DNA of 64,000 nt from Ceratotherium simum simum (taxonomy: Eukaryota; Chordata; Mammalia; Perissodactyla; Rhinocerotidae): contig NW_004454283.1 in NCBI RefSeq assembly GCF_000283155.1, positions 296,384 to 360,383 of the forward strand. The letters are read 5' to 3'. Each line of letters begins with the position of its first letter. Position 1 is the first letter of the stretch. The notes under the pieces are model-generated. The model was not told the DNA's origin and made no database searches. It saw only the letters and a list, made by a program, of their open reading frames with translations. Shown piece after piece: positions 12,501 to 24,500 of the stretch. The position numbers and the translations under genes are program-made.

Positions 12501-15500
12501 TCTTGGGCAGACACCCAGGAGTGGGATAGCTGGGTCATATGGTAACTCTGTGTTTAACGTTCTAAGGAGCTTCCAAAGTGTTTTCCAAAGCAGTTGCACC
12601 ATTTTACAATCCCACCGGCAGTGTATGAGGGTTCCAATTTCTCTGCTACATTGAATATATTACTTTCATAGCCATTATTTTAATAGGATAGCCTACCAAG
12701 TCTGTAGGTTAATCTTCCCTGAACAACCCTCTCTTAAGCACCTTCAGCAGCTCCCTACTGACCAGAGAACAAGGTTCCAAATGCCTCTGCCTGGCACTCA
12801 GGGCCACAGCCTGGACCCCGTACATCCCCCACATCTACTGTCTTCCCCCTGTGGGTGCTGTAGCTGGCCACCCCACCCACCACCTCTGGGCACATAACCT
12901 GTTCCTACCCCAGTCTTTGTTCACGCTGTGCCTCCGCCTCGTTATGCCCTCTCTCCTGTCTGCCCATCTTTAGAGGGGCTGGGACGAGGCGGGGCAGGTC
13001 TGCCCTCCAAGGTGTCAGGAGGGTGGGGCTCCTTACCAACCACAGAGAGCAGCAGCAGGACACTACAGATGACGATGGACACGACGATGGCCGTCTCACT
13101 GCCCCCCAGCTGCAGCGTGGCAATGGTTTGGTTGAAGTTCCCCACCTGGATCTGTGCAGAGGTAGGGGAGGGAGTTGTAACTTCTCTGGACTTAAGCCTT
13201 GGCTCCTCTCTTCACTAGCTGTGTGGTCCTGGGCAAGTCACATAACCTCTCTGAGCCTCAGATACCACACCTATAACACAGAGATAACCATGCCCACATG
13301 GGGATGCTGTGAGGGCTAACTGAGATGATGCTTGTCAAGCCCTGGCACAGAGGGAGACTCAGTACGGGGGTTGTGATTATTACCACAGCCTGGGAGGAAC
13401 AGCAAAGGAGTCGGAGACAGGGCAGTTCACAGGTCCTGGCTGTTGTCCCCAAGTATCTACAGGGCTGTTCAGGGACCAGGGGAGCAGGTGGGGTCTGAGG
13501 ACTCAGAGGGCAGAACTAGGACTGGGGTGCAGGTAAAAGGGAACTTTCCCAGTCAGAGCCATCCTGGGGCAGCACGTGCTGCCTAGGAGGGAGTGAGCTC
13601 CCTGTTCCAGGAGGCATGCAAGCAGGTACAGTGTAGAAAAGATTCTACTTTCTGGGCCCTCTCTCTGCTCCTCTTGCTTCCTCCATGACTGCATGGTGAC
13701 TGGTAGCCCAGACTCTGGGTGGAGCACCAAGTAGAATGGGAGCAACTTCTTACGGCTTCTGAAAGTCCAGCCCCATCAGGCCTAGCTGGGGCCAATCTCT
13801 GACTTTGCACAGGTCACTAATTTCTTGGGCCTCAGTTTCCTCAGCTGTCAAGTGGGGATGTAAAGCTCTGCTTTGCTCCGCTCGCCTAAGCTGTTGAGCA
13901 TGAAAACACTCAGCTCCGATGTGGTGGGCGAAGAGGCAGGCACTCAGGCAGATGGGGCAGGGCTGGGGGCCAGGTCCACCTCTGCCTCTAGTGCCCCGTC
14001 TACTCACTGTGATGGGCAGCTGCCCCTCAGCTGTACCCAGGGACTCATTGACTGAGCAGTGGATGACTCTGTCCGAGACGATCTGGATGTCACAAGCCAC
14101 TTGGCCTATCTTGACCCGGTACTCATGGCTCTCGAGCCCCAGGCTGTCCTGCTCCTTCTGTGGGAGCAGAGGGGGTTCCTCGCTGAGGCCCATGGCTGAG
14201 CCCAGCCCGGCACTCCTGCCCCTGACACCCGCCGGCACTCACGTGGATGACTAGGGTGAGGGGCTCCCCAGGGTGGTGCTTGATCCACTTCTCCCTCTTG
14301 GCCGTGGAGAACTGCGGGTCGGGGAGGTAGTCCAAGCGGAACGGGCTGCCCCGCTGCGCCTCCTCGGGGTCCAGCAGCTCCTCAGCCACAGCCACCTCGT
14401 CGGCGTAGGCCCGCCCATTGATGAAGAAGTCCACTGGCGCGGATGCATTGCTCAGGGCCCCAGGGGACGGGCAGGTGATGAGGCTGGAGTTGAGAACTTT
14501 GCAGAGCTGGTGGGGAGGGCCAGGGGCCAAGGTTGGCGATGGACAGACGGACATGGAGAAATGGGGAGCAATTGAGATTTAAGGAGACAGAGAGGGAGAG
14601 ACAGAGACAAGGAGAGATGGGGAGACAGGAGACAGAGACAGAGAGGTGAAGAGATAAGGGGAGACAGAGATAGGGGAGACACAGTGAGCGAGGCCCGGTC
14701 AGCCAGGGCCGCTGGCCGCCCCATCCCCCACCCCCCCACCCCCACGTTGGCCCCCTGTGCCCCTCACCGTGGGCTCCCGGCCGATGAGGTGCACGGCCAT
14801 GGACACGTTCTGCACCATGTGGAAACGCTCGCCAGCCACCGTGATGGTCCTGCCGCCACTGTGGGGACAGCAGGCCGTCAGCCCACCTGCGCCCCAAACA
14901 GCGAGCCCAGCCTGCGGCTCGGGGTCGGGGGTCTCACCTGACAGGGCTGCGGCGGGGACTGATGGCCGTGATGACCGGATTCTGCATGTACCAGAAGGTG
15001 AGGTTGCCGCGCAGGCAGCCCCGGTGCTCGAAGCGCACACACACGGGCACAGGGGCCGGCAGGGCACCCACAGGCACCGTGCAGGCAATGCTGGTGTCTG
15101 TGCGCCTGTGGAGGCGGCGGGCATTGTCAGTAGGGTCCCCACCTCCCACTGCCTGCCCCTGCCAATACCCCATCGCCCCGGGGCACAAGCCTCCTCAACG
15201 GGCCCCAACATGGTCTTCTGTTCCATCGCACAGAAACTGTTGTTGTCATATTCCCACTGCCGCACCTTTGCTCAGGCTCTCCTCCCCGCCCTGAACACCT
15301 TCCCACCCCTTCTCTCCCACCCCGCCCTGCCCCAACTTCCTAATTCTGCCCTATCCCACCTCTTCCAAGAAGCCTTCCCAGAGCTCCTCTCCCAACTCCG
15401 GCCCCTGGCGAGGCCTCTGCCCTGCGGCTCTGAAAGCATCCTAATCCCGGATGTTCCTAGCTCTTTGGGAGTGTCTGCTGTCCCCTGAGGGCTGAGACTG

Positions 15501-18500
15501 TGTTGGCCTCATCCTGACACCCCCAGCGATGCCCATCAATGGGACTTGGTACACAGTAAGTGCATAATAAAGACAGAGGCATTTCACCAAGAGGTTCTGG
15601 ACCTCATCCCTGGGCCAGCCAATGTGTACAATCACCACCATTTTCACTGCAGCCGTCACTTATGCAGCACCGACTGTGTGCCAGGCATAGACCACTTGCC
15701 ACAACTCACTGGCACTGTTTTCCCAGCTGAGGAAGCTGAGGCTCAGACAGGGAAAGGGGCTTGGCCAAGGGGACACAGCCAGTGAGGACCGAGTGATGCT
15801 TGGTGCAAGGACATCACCCCCACCGCCCCGGCCCCCCAGCCCCACAGTTTCTCTGGGCTGGAAGGGGTGCCGGGGCCCGGGGGCTTACACGAGCTCCGTG
15901 CAGGGCTCTGTGTCGTTCACCAGGACCTGGAGCTCGGAGCCCACGTGGAGGTCGCTCCCGTGGATGGTGATCCTGGTGCCCCCTGCCTTGGGGCCCATGG
16001 CAGGCTGCAGGGAGTGGACCAGGGGCAGCTGTGGGGAGGAAGGCAGGCGGTCAGGCCTCGGCCAGCCCCTGGGTGTGTGCCTGGAGGGGTGGGCGGGATG
16101 GGGGCTGCAGCCTCTCTTACCACATAGGAGAAGTGCTCCCGTGACTTGCCCTCCTTGGAGGCATTCACCGTCACCACGTCTGAGAATGGCTCTGGAGCTG
16201 GCCCCGTGGCACACACAATCCTGCGGGGAGGCAGCTTTGGTCAGGAGAGCAGCCAACGGATTCTGGGGCCAGGCAGGCACCACCTGGTTTCTCCCTTCAA
16301 CAACGACCCTACTACCCCGGGGTGTGTGAGGTCCCCACCCCTGCACTCAGCCACCTGCCCCTCCCACTCACAGCTGGGGCTGGCTGGGAACCCAACAGCA
16401 TTACCTGCATCCAGATACTGAAACAATTTCCTATCAGCTGGAAAACAGCCACTCTGAGCCCGAGTGCCGCCCTGGTGCCAGGCTCTTCCCCGGACCACCC
16501 CTGCCCTGCGACTTTCCCACAGTTCTGCAACTATAAGACGAGGGCGTTGGATAAGATGGCCTCTTGGGACACTTGGAAGTTCTCCAACCATGAGAGCATT
16601 TGCTGGGCTGGAAAATGGATGGCCTTATCTGCAAGCCTGACTTACGGCCTCCAGAAGGGAAATCCAGCTCATTCCCTGCTCACGGATGTCTCCTAGAGCC
16701 CCTTGGGGCCAGGCCCCACAGCTGGAGGCCCAGACCCTTGCACCACAACAGCAGCCATCGCATTTTAACTGCAAATTTTTTTCATCAGAGCTAGGCTTCT
16801 GTGGAAGTAGGGGTGGTCTAGGGGAAAATGGAGGGCTCCCCACAGGAGCGGGCCCTGGAGCGGACACTTGAAGGACAAGGAGTGTCCCAAGCAGAAATGG
16901 GCAGGATGTGTGGTGGGAATGGCTTGAGCAAAGTCTGGGAGACCTGGGAGTGAGCAACCTCTGGGGTGCCAGGGAGGGTGGGATGGCGGAGGGGAGAGGG
17001 CAGGGCAGAGCTGCAGTTGGCACTGCCGCGTGGTGTGGGGCTGGAGGTCACTGAGAGCATCCCCAGGGACTGCCTGCTACTCACTCCTCTGACACCGTGT
17101 ATCTGTCCGCCAGCGGCTCACAGGCCACGCTGCCAATCCACACGCCATGGGCCACGTCGCTGAGCCGCCGGCCCAGGTTCCTGCCACGGATGGTCAGCAG
17201 GGTCCCGCCATCCAAGGGCCCACTCAGGGGCTCAATCTGCCGGGCGACCGGGGGTGGGGGGGCCAGTGAATAGGGTTCTGAGGCTGAGACGTCAGCAGGC
17301 TTGCCCACCCACTCTCGCACACACCCCCGGGGAAGGCCACGCAGACCCGCTGCCTAGGGGAGGGTGTGGGGCTCTGAGAAGGCTGGGGCTACTGGTCAGT
17401 TGGCAGGTCACAGGGGCTGCCAATGAGGACGTGCATGTGGCTTACTCAGCCCACATGAGTCTGGGGACATGAGTGTATGGACAGAGTCAAGGACACTGCG
17501 GGGGGGTCTCCCAGGGACACCGAGGTCTGCTCCCAGCGGCCAGGTCTGACCACACGATTGTGCATCCCAGCCAGAGCTGCCTGGGCCTGGGATGGGCCCC
17601 TGACCCAGGCTAAGCCAATCAGAATCCTTCCCTGAGGCTTCTTCTAGCTAACCTGAGGCTGGCTGTTACTGGCGGCCTCGGTTATCACCATACAGGCAAG
17701 GTTTCCTTGCCCTCGCCATAGAAGCTAGAGACACAGCCCAGCACCTCCTCCGCTCAGACCCCCACTGCCCTTGCCCCGCTATTTCCCTCCGTAGCACTTA
17801 CCACCTTCTCTAAATAAATCACTTATTTCCCTACTTGGCGCCGTCTGCCCCTCCCCACTAACGTTAGCTCTGTGAGGGGCACTTTTGTTTCGTTCTGCTG
17901 TGTCTGCAGCACTGAGTGGGGACCTGGCACCCAGCAGGAGCTCAACAGGTAACCCCGCACGCACGCCTGGGTGTGCGCAAGTGCGTGTGCCATCTGAGAG
18001 CCCGTGCGGGGCGCCATGCGTGTGCACGACAGGCCTCCATGGGCGGGGGTGCTTACCGTGCGGATCTCAGGGGCAGGGCAGGTGCCAGGCAGGGACTGCA
18101 GGGGTCCCCGCAGGCGGCAGCTGTCACTCCACACACACAGGTGTCCCAGGTCCTCCCGGCCCAGGCACTGGGAACAGTCGGGGCTCCCCATGGCACAGCT
18201 GTAGACCTCCACTGAGGGAGAGAGGCGGCGTGGGTCAGCCCCTCCATCACCACCGTCCCCTCCGCACTCGCCCTCCACTGTGGTGTCTCAGCCAGAGGCA
18301 GGTCCTCATTCTGAGGGTCAGGACCGCTGTTCTCAGTACCTTCCCCAACCCCCCGGGGCTAAGCACAGTGCAGCCACAGCCCATTAGTACGACCCGTCCT
18401 CACCATGGTTCTAGGTGAGAGCTGTTTATAGCCTCATTTGTCAGATGAGAGACTGAGGCTCAGAGAGGAGGTGTGACTTGCTCAAGGTCATACAGCCCGT

Positions 18501-21500
18501 GAATGGCAGAGCTGGGCTTCACACCCAGGCCTGAGTGGGTCTGTCTCCCAGCAGCGGGGCTCTGGGATGCTGGGAGACACTGAGCAATATGTGCTCTGTG
18601 GTGCCGGGGCCTCAGACCCGCGGAGTGGCCCAAGGAGGTGGGCAGGGCCGGGTCTCCAGGGCCTCAGGGTGTGCAGGCTGGTTCTGGGACCACCAGAGTG
18701 GGGCTGTGGGGCCTCAGGTCCACTAGGGATGTCGGAGGCTCCCTAGGAATAGACAGGCCCCTGGAGAGTTGATTTGATCCGTTAATAGCAGTAAGGACAG
18801 CAACCACCACGTGGGGGTGCTGACTGCACCCCAGACGCAGCTGTAAGGCTCTGTGTGCGTCAACTCAGCAAGTCCTCCCCAGGCCTCTGCAAAACGGCCT
18901 GTGCCCTCATTTCACGCGGGGACGGTGAGGCTCAGATAGGGCAGGGTAAGCAAGGGCTTGAAGTTGCACAGCCATTGGCACGGAGATGCCCGGCCCAGAG
19001 TACCGGCTCAATAAATAAGTCCTGAGTGAGTGACCACACACAGAATGGCAGGGCTGGGATCTGAGAGCCTGCATGTGTGATAGGGAACGACAGGGTGGGA
19101 CATCTGTGACTGTACGGTGAGCATGGGAATGAGTCCCCCGAGGCTGAGCCCCACCCATTGTGGCTGAGTCCCCTGTAGCCATATGGGGTGGGTGGGGGCT
19201 CGCACCTGTCATGGGGTCAGGGCTATCCAGGAATCGGGCTGGCTGCCCCTTTAGTTGGAGGCTGAGTGGAAACACCTGGCTCTTCTGGGTCGTGTGCAGC
19301 TGCAAAAGGAAAGAGAATGAGGGGTGTGGGTGGTGTCTGGGTCTCTATTGGGGGAGGGGATGGATGTCATGGGGAGAGACAAGGGCAGGGCTGTTGAGGA
19401 TGGGGGGACCAAAAGGAGGAGGGGGGTAAGGTGGGAAGGAAGGAATGGAGCATCTGGACTTGTGCAGGCCTCCCCTTGTCCCTCACTGGAGCCACACCAC
19501 TCACCACCACTTGGTTGCAGCGTACGGCTGATTCATTCACCCACACGGCCTCAAAGATCTCCTCCGGCCCAAAGCTACATTCTAGAGCTGCACCCTGTGG
19601 AAACGGGGGTGCTGAAGAGAGTCAGGTCAGCACCCATTGCTGCCCTCAGGGGTAGGCTTGGTCCTACTATCAGGCCTCTGCATGGATGGTACCCTCCTCC
19701 AGAATGTCCTTCCGGGCCTCCATGTCCAATGTTTGAGGGAGGCAAGGAGTACATGAAGACCGAGAACTTTGGCCTTGTACTCTTGATGCCACTAAAAGCC
19801 TCACCAACATCCCCCAATGACCTACACCAGGGGTCTTTTATGCAGCTCATAAAGTCTCCACTCTAGACATGACCAGCTCTTCAGCATAAGTCAAGGTTCA
19901 TCCCCATGAGACTCCACCTACTCTTTGAACCTTAACCCCCTGCCTGACCTCTGCCCCACGAGGCCCATGCCCCAGCGACACCGGGACACTCTTCTACACA
20001 GCACGGGCTGGCCTGCCCCGAGATTTGCCCGAGCCCGTTCCTCCACCCGAATGACTTGTCTCCCCTTTTTCCACCCAGCAAAGCTCACCATGGCCTTCAA
20101 AATCCAGCTCAAATGTCCAATGTTCCAAAGCCTTCCCAGACCCTCCCCTCAAACCAGGGGGGCACCCACGCCTGATCATTCGTTCATTCATTCAGCAGTG
20201 AATACCTGGGTGTGTGCTGGGGGTTCCATGAAGCTCCTACGGCTGGCCCCCCACCTTGTATACCAAGGACCAGCCCATCCCCAGCCCAGTCTCTGTTTAC
20301 ACTGGTCTTCCCACCCACTGGGGCAGGTTGGGGCTGGGGCTCAGCCCCTGTGATACCTCCAAGGGCAGCAAAGGGGCAGTGAAAGAGCTCAGGTTCTACC
20401 TCACATGGGCCTGGGTTCGAATCCCACCTCTGCTACTTCCTACCTATGCGACCCTATGCAAGTGGCTCTCCTCTCTAAGCCTTGGTCTTCTAAACTCTGC
20501 AATGGAAACAGGCTTCCCTACTCTGCAGGGTTGCTGGAAAAACTTTAGTGGGTTTCACACTGTGGGCATCTAATATATGCTGGCTGTTATTAGTATGCAG
20601 GAGGTGCTCAATAGATGTTTGTTGAATGAATAAACTGGGCTCAATTCCCCAGTCTCATCTTGCCCTTGGCCCAGCATAGACCTCCGGGGAGCAGCATCAA
20701 CAAATATTTGCTGAGTGAACAAACTCAGGTTTCCTGTGTGTTAGGCCAGCTGCATGGCAGGACTTCCTGTTTATGTCCCAGTCGTAGGCAGACGTGACAC
20801 CCTAAAGAAACAGTAGGTCAACGTGTGCGCGCGCACGCGTGCACACACACACCCCGCCTTTTCTCTCCTTTCGCTCGGAAGCTAACAGGAAAGTGGCTGT
20901 TAACAGGGCTCAAAGCTCATTGGTCCATGCTGAGCTGGAAGGTGGGTCTGTCCTCTGAGTCCCTGAGTGCAGGCCTCGGCCATCGTGGGATGGCAGGTCT
21001 AGATTGTCCTGGGGCTCCCCAGGGTGTAGGCTCAGCAAACAGGGCTGCTGCAGAGCCCAGGCAGGGGGCTCTGCCCGCCCCTGCCCTCAGGGTTCCAGGA
21101 GCAGGCCCAGGGGGCAGGAGAGCTGGGATGCCTGAGGCCCAGTGAAGGCAGACACGTGCCCCCGGTTACACAGCTGGAAAGCAGCAGCCAGGACCCAAAC
21201 CCGGGCTTGGGCCTCCCCTGGCAGCCTCCTGCAGCCCAGGGGAGCAGCACTGCCTCCACACCAGCCCAGGCCGCTGGATGCTCAGGGAGGCTCTGCCCCA
21301 ACCACTGCAGGGTGGAGCCTGAGGGCCGAGCTTGGGGCCCCACTGCCCTGCACAGAGCTCCAGCCCTGGCCACCAGCCTGCCCGACCATCCCAAACACCT
21401 GGCACGTGAGCCCCACGTGTGACAGCCTTCACAGGCCTCAGCTCCCCCGGGGAAGCAACAGATGGTAAGTCTCAGGAGCTGGAGGGGGGTGGCTGGCATG

Positions 21501-24500
21501 CTTCCAGGACTCGTCAACACTTCCCACCCAGGACGCTCCTCCAGGAGGGACCCAGAAAGAGCTGCATCCCCTCCCCCAGACCAGATAGGTGGGCGGGGCA
21601 GGGAAGGCTGGCTGCAGGGAAGAGCACTGGATTGGGAGTCCGGGGCTGGGGGCCAGTCCAGCCCCACGTCATGTGGCCTACGGTCATCTCCTTCCCCTCT
21701 CGGGGCCTCATGTTCCCATCTGGACAACAGGGAAAGGGGCAGCAAAGGGGTTCTCTGGCCATTCTCCAGGAAAGATATGTTAGCCGCGGACTGGGGAGGT
21801 ATGTCCAGGGTCACAGGTCAGCCTGGGGGCAGGGCGGGGGCTGGGGCTTGGCTCTGCCGGAGGAGCATTAGAGGGCAGGGGCATCTGGGGGTCCTGGCCA
21901 GGGTTTCCTTCAGGAGCTGTTGACGGCCTGCTGTCCCAGGGACCTGCCCCTCACCACCCACTTCCCTGTCCCCCAGCCTTGTGCAATCAGAGCATGGCCT
22001 TCTCAAATAGAACCTGGAAACTCAGAGAAAGAGAGCCAAAGCATGGGTGCTGGGCCCAGAGCAGGGGTCCCCACGTCTGCCCCGCTCCCGCCTGGGCCCG
22101 GCCTCCACTTACCTGGAAGAAGGCGGCATTGGCCAGATGCACCGGGATGCTCTGGGAGCTGCCTGTGGGCATGGGTGCCAGGGGTGAGGGCAAGATCTGA
22201 GGGCAGTCCTGAGGGCTCTGCAGTCAAAACACAAGGAGGTGGGGGTGACACGGGGGCATTTCAGAAGAGACAGGATTCACGGCCACCCCAGCCTGCCAGG
22301 CCGTGAGCCTCCCTGAGGAGCGCTTGTCAGCCGCACAGTGAGAAAACACTAGCAATAAAATTATAACAGCCACCACCACCGAGGGCAGCACGCCAGTGCC
22401 GACCATGCACCATCTCATCCGATCCCCAGGACAAGCCTGGGCAGCAGGTTCTATTGGCCCCATTTTACAGATGAGCAGACTGAGGTACAGAGAGACAAAA
22501 TAACCTGTCCGGTGGGGGAACTCATCCCTCCATGGCTGGTCCGCGGCATGCCTCTCAGAGGAGGCCGGGAGGCCGGGGATGAGGGCCAGCCTCCTCCCCA
22601 TTTCTGGGCCTCAGCTTTCCCAACTGTAAAATGAGGGGCTGCACCCGCTCCCCGAGACTCCACCCAGCTCTGAAACGCCAGTTTCCAGATTGACACATGT
22701 TAAATGATTCAGAAAAAAGAAACGGCAGACTTCTGAACAGCCCATGGGAAACAGGCTGTGAGGGCCCAGGTGCTGCCAGGCTCCACACCCTCCCCGCTGC
22801 CCAGGGGAGAGGCACAGCCTCCGGGGAGGCACCAGCTCCCAGAGTCCCGGGGAGGGCTGGGCATCATGGTTGCCATATTGGAGATGGAGCCACCCAGGCC
22901 TGTGGAACAGGGGCTACTTCAAAAAAGGAAGGGAGGGAGCGAGGGAGGAAAGACCCCGAGGTTCAGAGAGGTGGTAAGCTACCCGAGGGCAAAGGGCAGA
23001 GCTGGTCTTTGAACCTCCATCTGTCTGACTCTCAGGCCAGAAACTGAAGTCTGAAACTGAGGCCAAGGGCGAGGGGCAGAGACCAGGGAGCCGGACTGTG
23101 CCCACCATGCCACCTTAGTGGCCTCTCTGAGCTTGCAGTTCTAGAGCCCCCACCCTGCACTGAGTTCTTCAGACCTGGGGGCCAGGGGCCACATCCTGCC
23201 CGCTCACACTCCGAGAGCCTGACCTGCTGGGACCCGAGCGAGGGGAGGATTGGGGACCATGGAGCAGCCATACTCACCAAGGGCTGACCGCCCGCCTGCC
23301 CAGGGGGCTTCCTGCTCTGCCCTCCTCCTGCCTGAGTCTGGTTGGGGAAGGATGTGGAAATGCGATGATCCCTGTGTGTCCACCTGGAGGTCACCCAGCC
23401 AGAGCCAAAGGCCTCTGGGGCAGAATCTGGAGGCCTTCCTGGGGTCTTTTTGCCTTATTGGTCATCAGACAGGGAGCTCCTTGAGGGGAACGTCAGGGGC
23501 CCAGCATAACACCAGACCGCAAGGGGATGCCAATGCCAATGACAATAAATAATGCTCACACTAATGACAGTCGCAGCAGCTAGCTCACAGAGCCTCACGG
23601 TGCGCCTGGACAGTTCTGAGCACTTTTCACGGTATTAAGGCACCAAACCCTCCTCCTGACAACCCTCCTGAGGTAGGGAGTCTGTAAAACACCCATTTTA
23701 CAGACTAGGAAACTGAGGCGCAGAGAAGCAAAGCAGTTTGCCCAACATGGAATGGGCAGCACAAGAGGGCTCTAGCTGTCCAGACCGTTTGCTGACCCCA
23801 GGCCGGAAACTTCGCCTCGCCCAGACTGGTGAGCTTCCTAGGGTTAGCGCCTGGTGCAGACCACAGGGGCCTCAGCTGAAGAAGCAACAGGGCCAGGCCT
23901 GGGCGAGGCCTCCTGAGCTGACCACTCCGCAGGGCTGGGAGGTAGCAGCTGGCGTCCAGCTCACTGTGTGAGCGCACACGAGTCTCCGTCGCTCTCTGTG
24001 TCAACCCCACGAAATTTCAGGGAACAGAACCCACAGGTTTCCAATCAGGTTTCACGGCTGCTGCCACCTCTGCTTTGCAGCTGCTGGGGACCCTGCGGCT
24101 CTGTCCTCCCATCTCCACCCCAGCCATAGGTATGTAGCTGAAAGGAGGGGCAAAGGGGTGAGGGTCACAGCAGGGGGGCTCCCACAAGAGGCTCCCCAGA
24201 AGGAACATCCCTGAGGGCCCCTACTCTCCTTGATCCTTATAACCTGTGGCCACTTGGATGCTTGTACCCATTCCACAGAGTGGAACTGAGGCTGAGTGTC
24301 CCGGCACATCTTTGTCCCCCTTTGGTGCTTCCCCCCAGCGTTGGCTAATCCTCCGTGGAGCCAGCTGGTGCGCCTGCTGCTCACCATCTACCTCAGGGTC
24401 TGGCTTGGCCCTTGGGGAACTGCCCCCCACAGGCCTGTGGTTTAGGAAGACTAACCCTATTCCCTAGCCCCAGAGATGGGCAGGTGCCGCAGGCCCACCC

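Larger units (their letters stand above)
11379..13036 (-). other. PLXND1: PLXND1 intron 20
   Basis: A 1.7-kb, locally AT-rich intron filled largely by L1-derived sequence, a short (TA)n and an L2-like block. It precedes the cytoplasmic exons. Confidence 0.8.
19595..22112 (-). other. PLXND1: PLXND1 intron 9
   Basis: A 2.5-kb intron with an L2-like block (about 19880-20200), a long MIR (about 20375-20635) and an alternating GC/CA run at 20822-20852. No gene is seen. Confidence 0.8.

Noticed and set aside
12399..12602. Minus-strand open frame with [12 protein letters not shown]
   Set aside because: A degraded L1 ORF2 end, not a host gene.
22201..22217. Alternative acceptor CCTCAG|GACTGC for exon 9 (9 nt shorter)
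   Set aside because: An in-frame NAGNAG-like alternative is possible, but the upstream CTGCAG acceptor gives the expected SPQDCP junction and has a better pyrimidine context.
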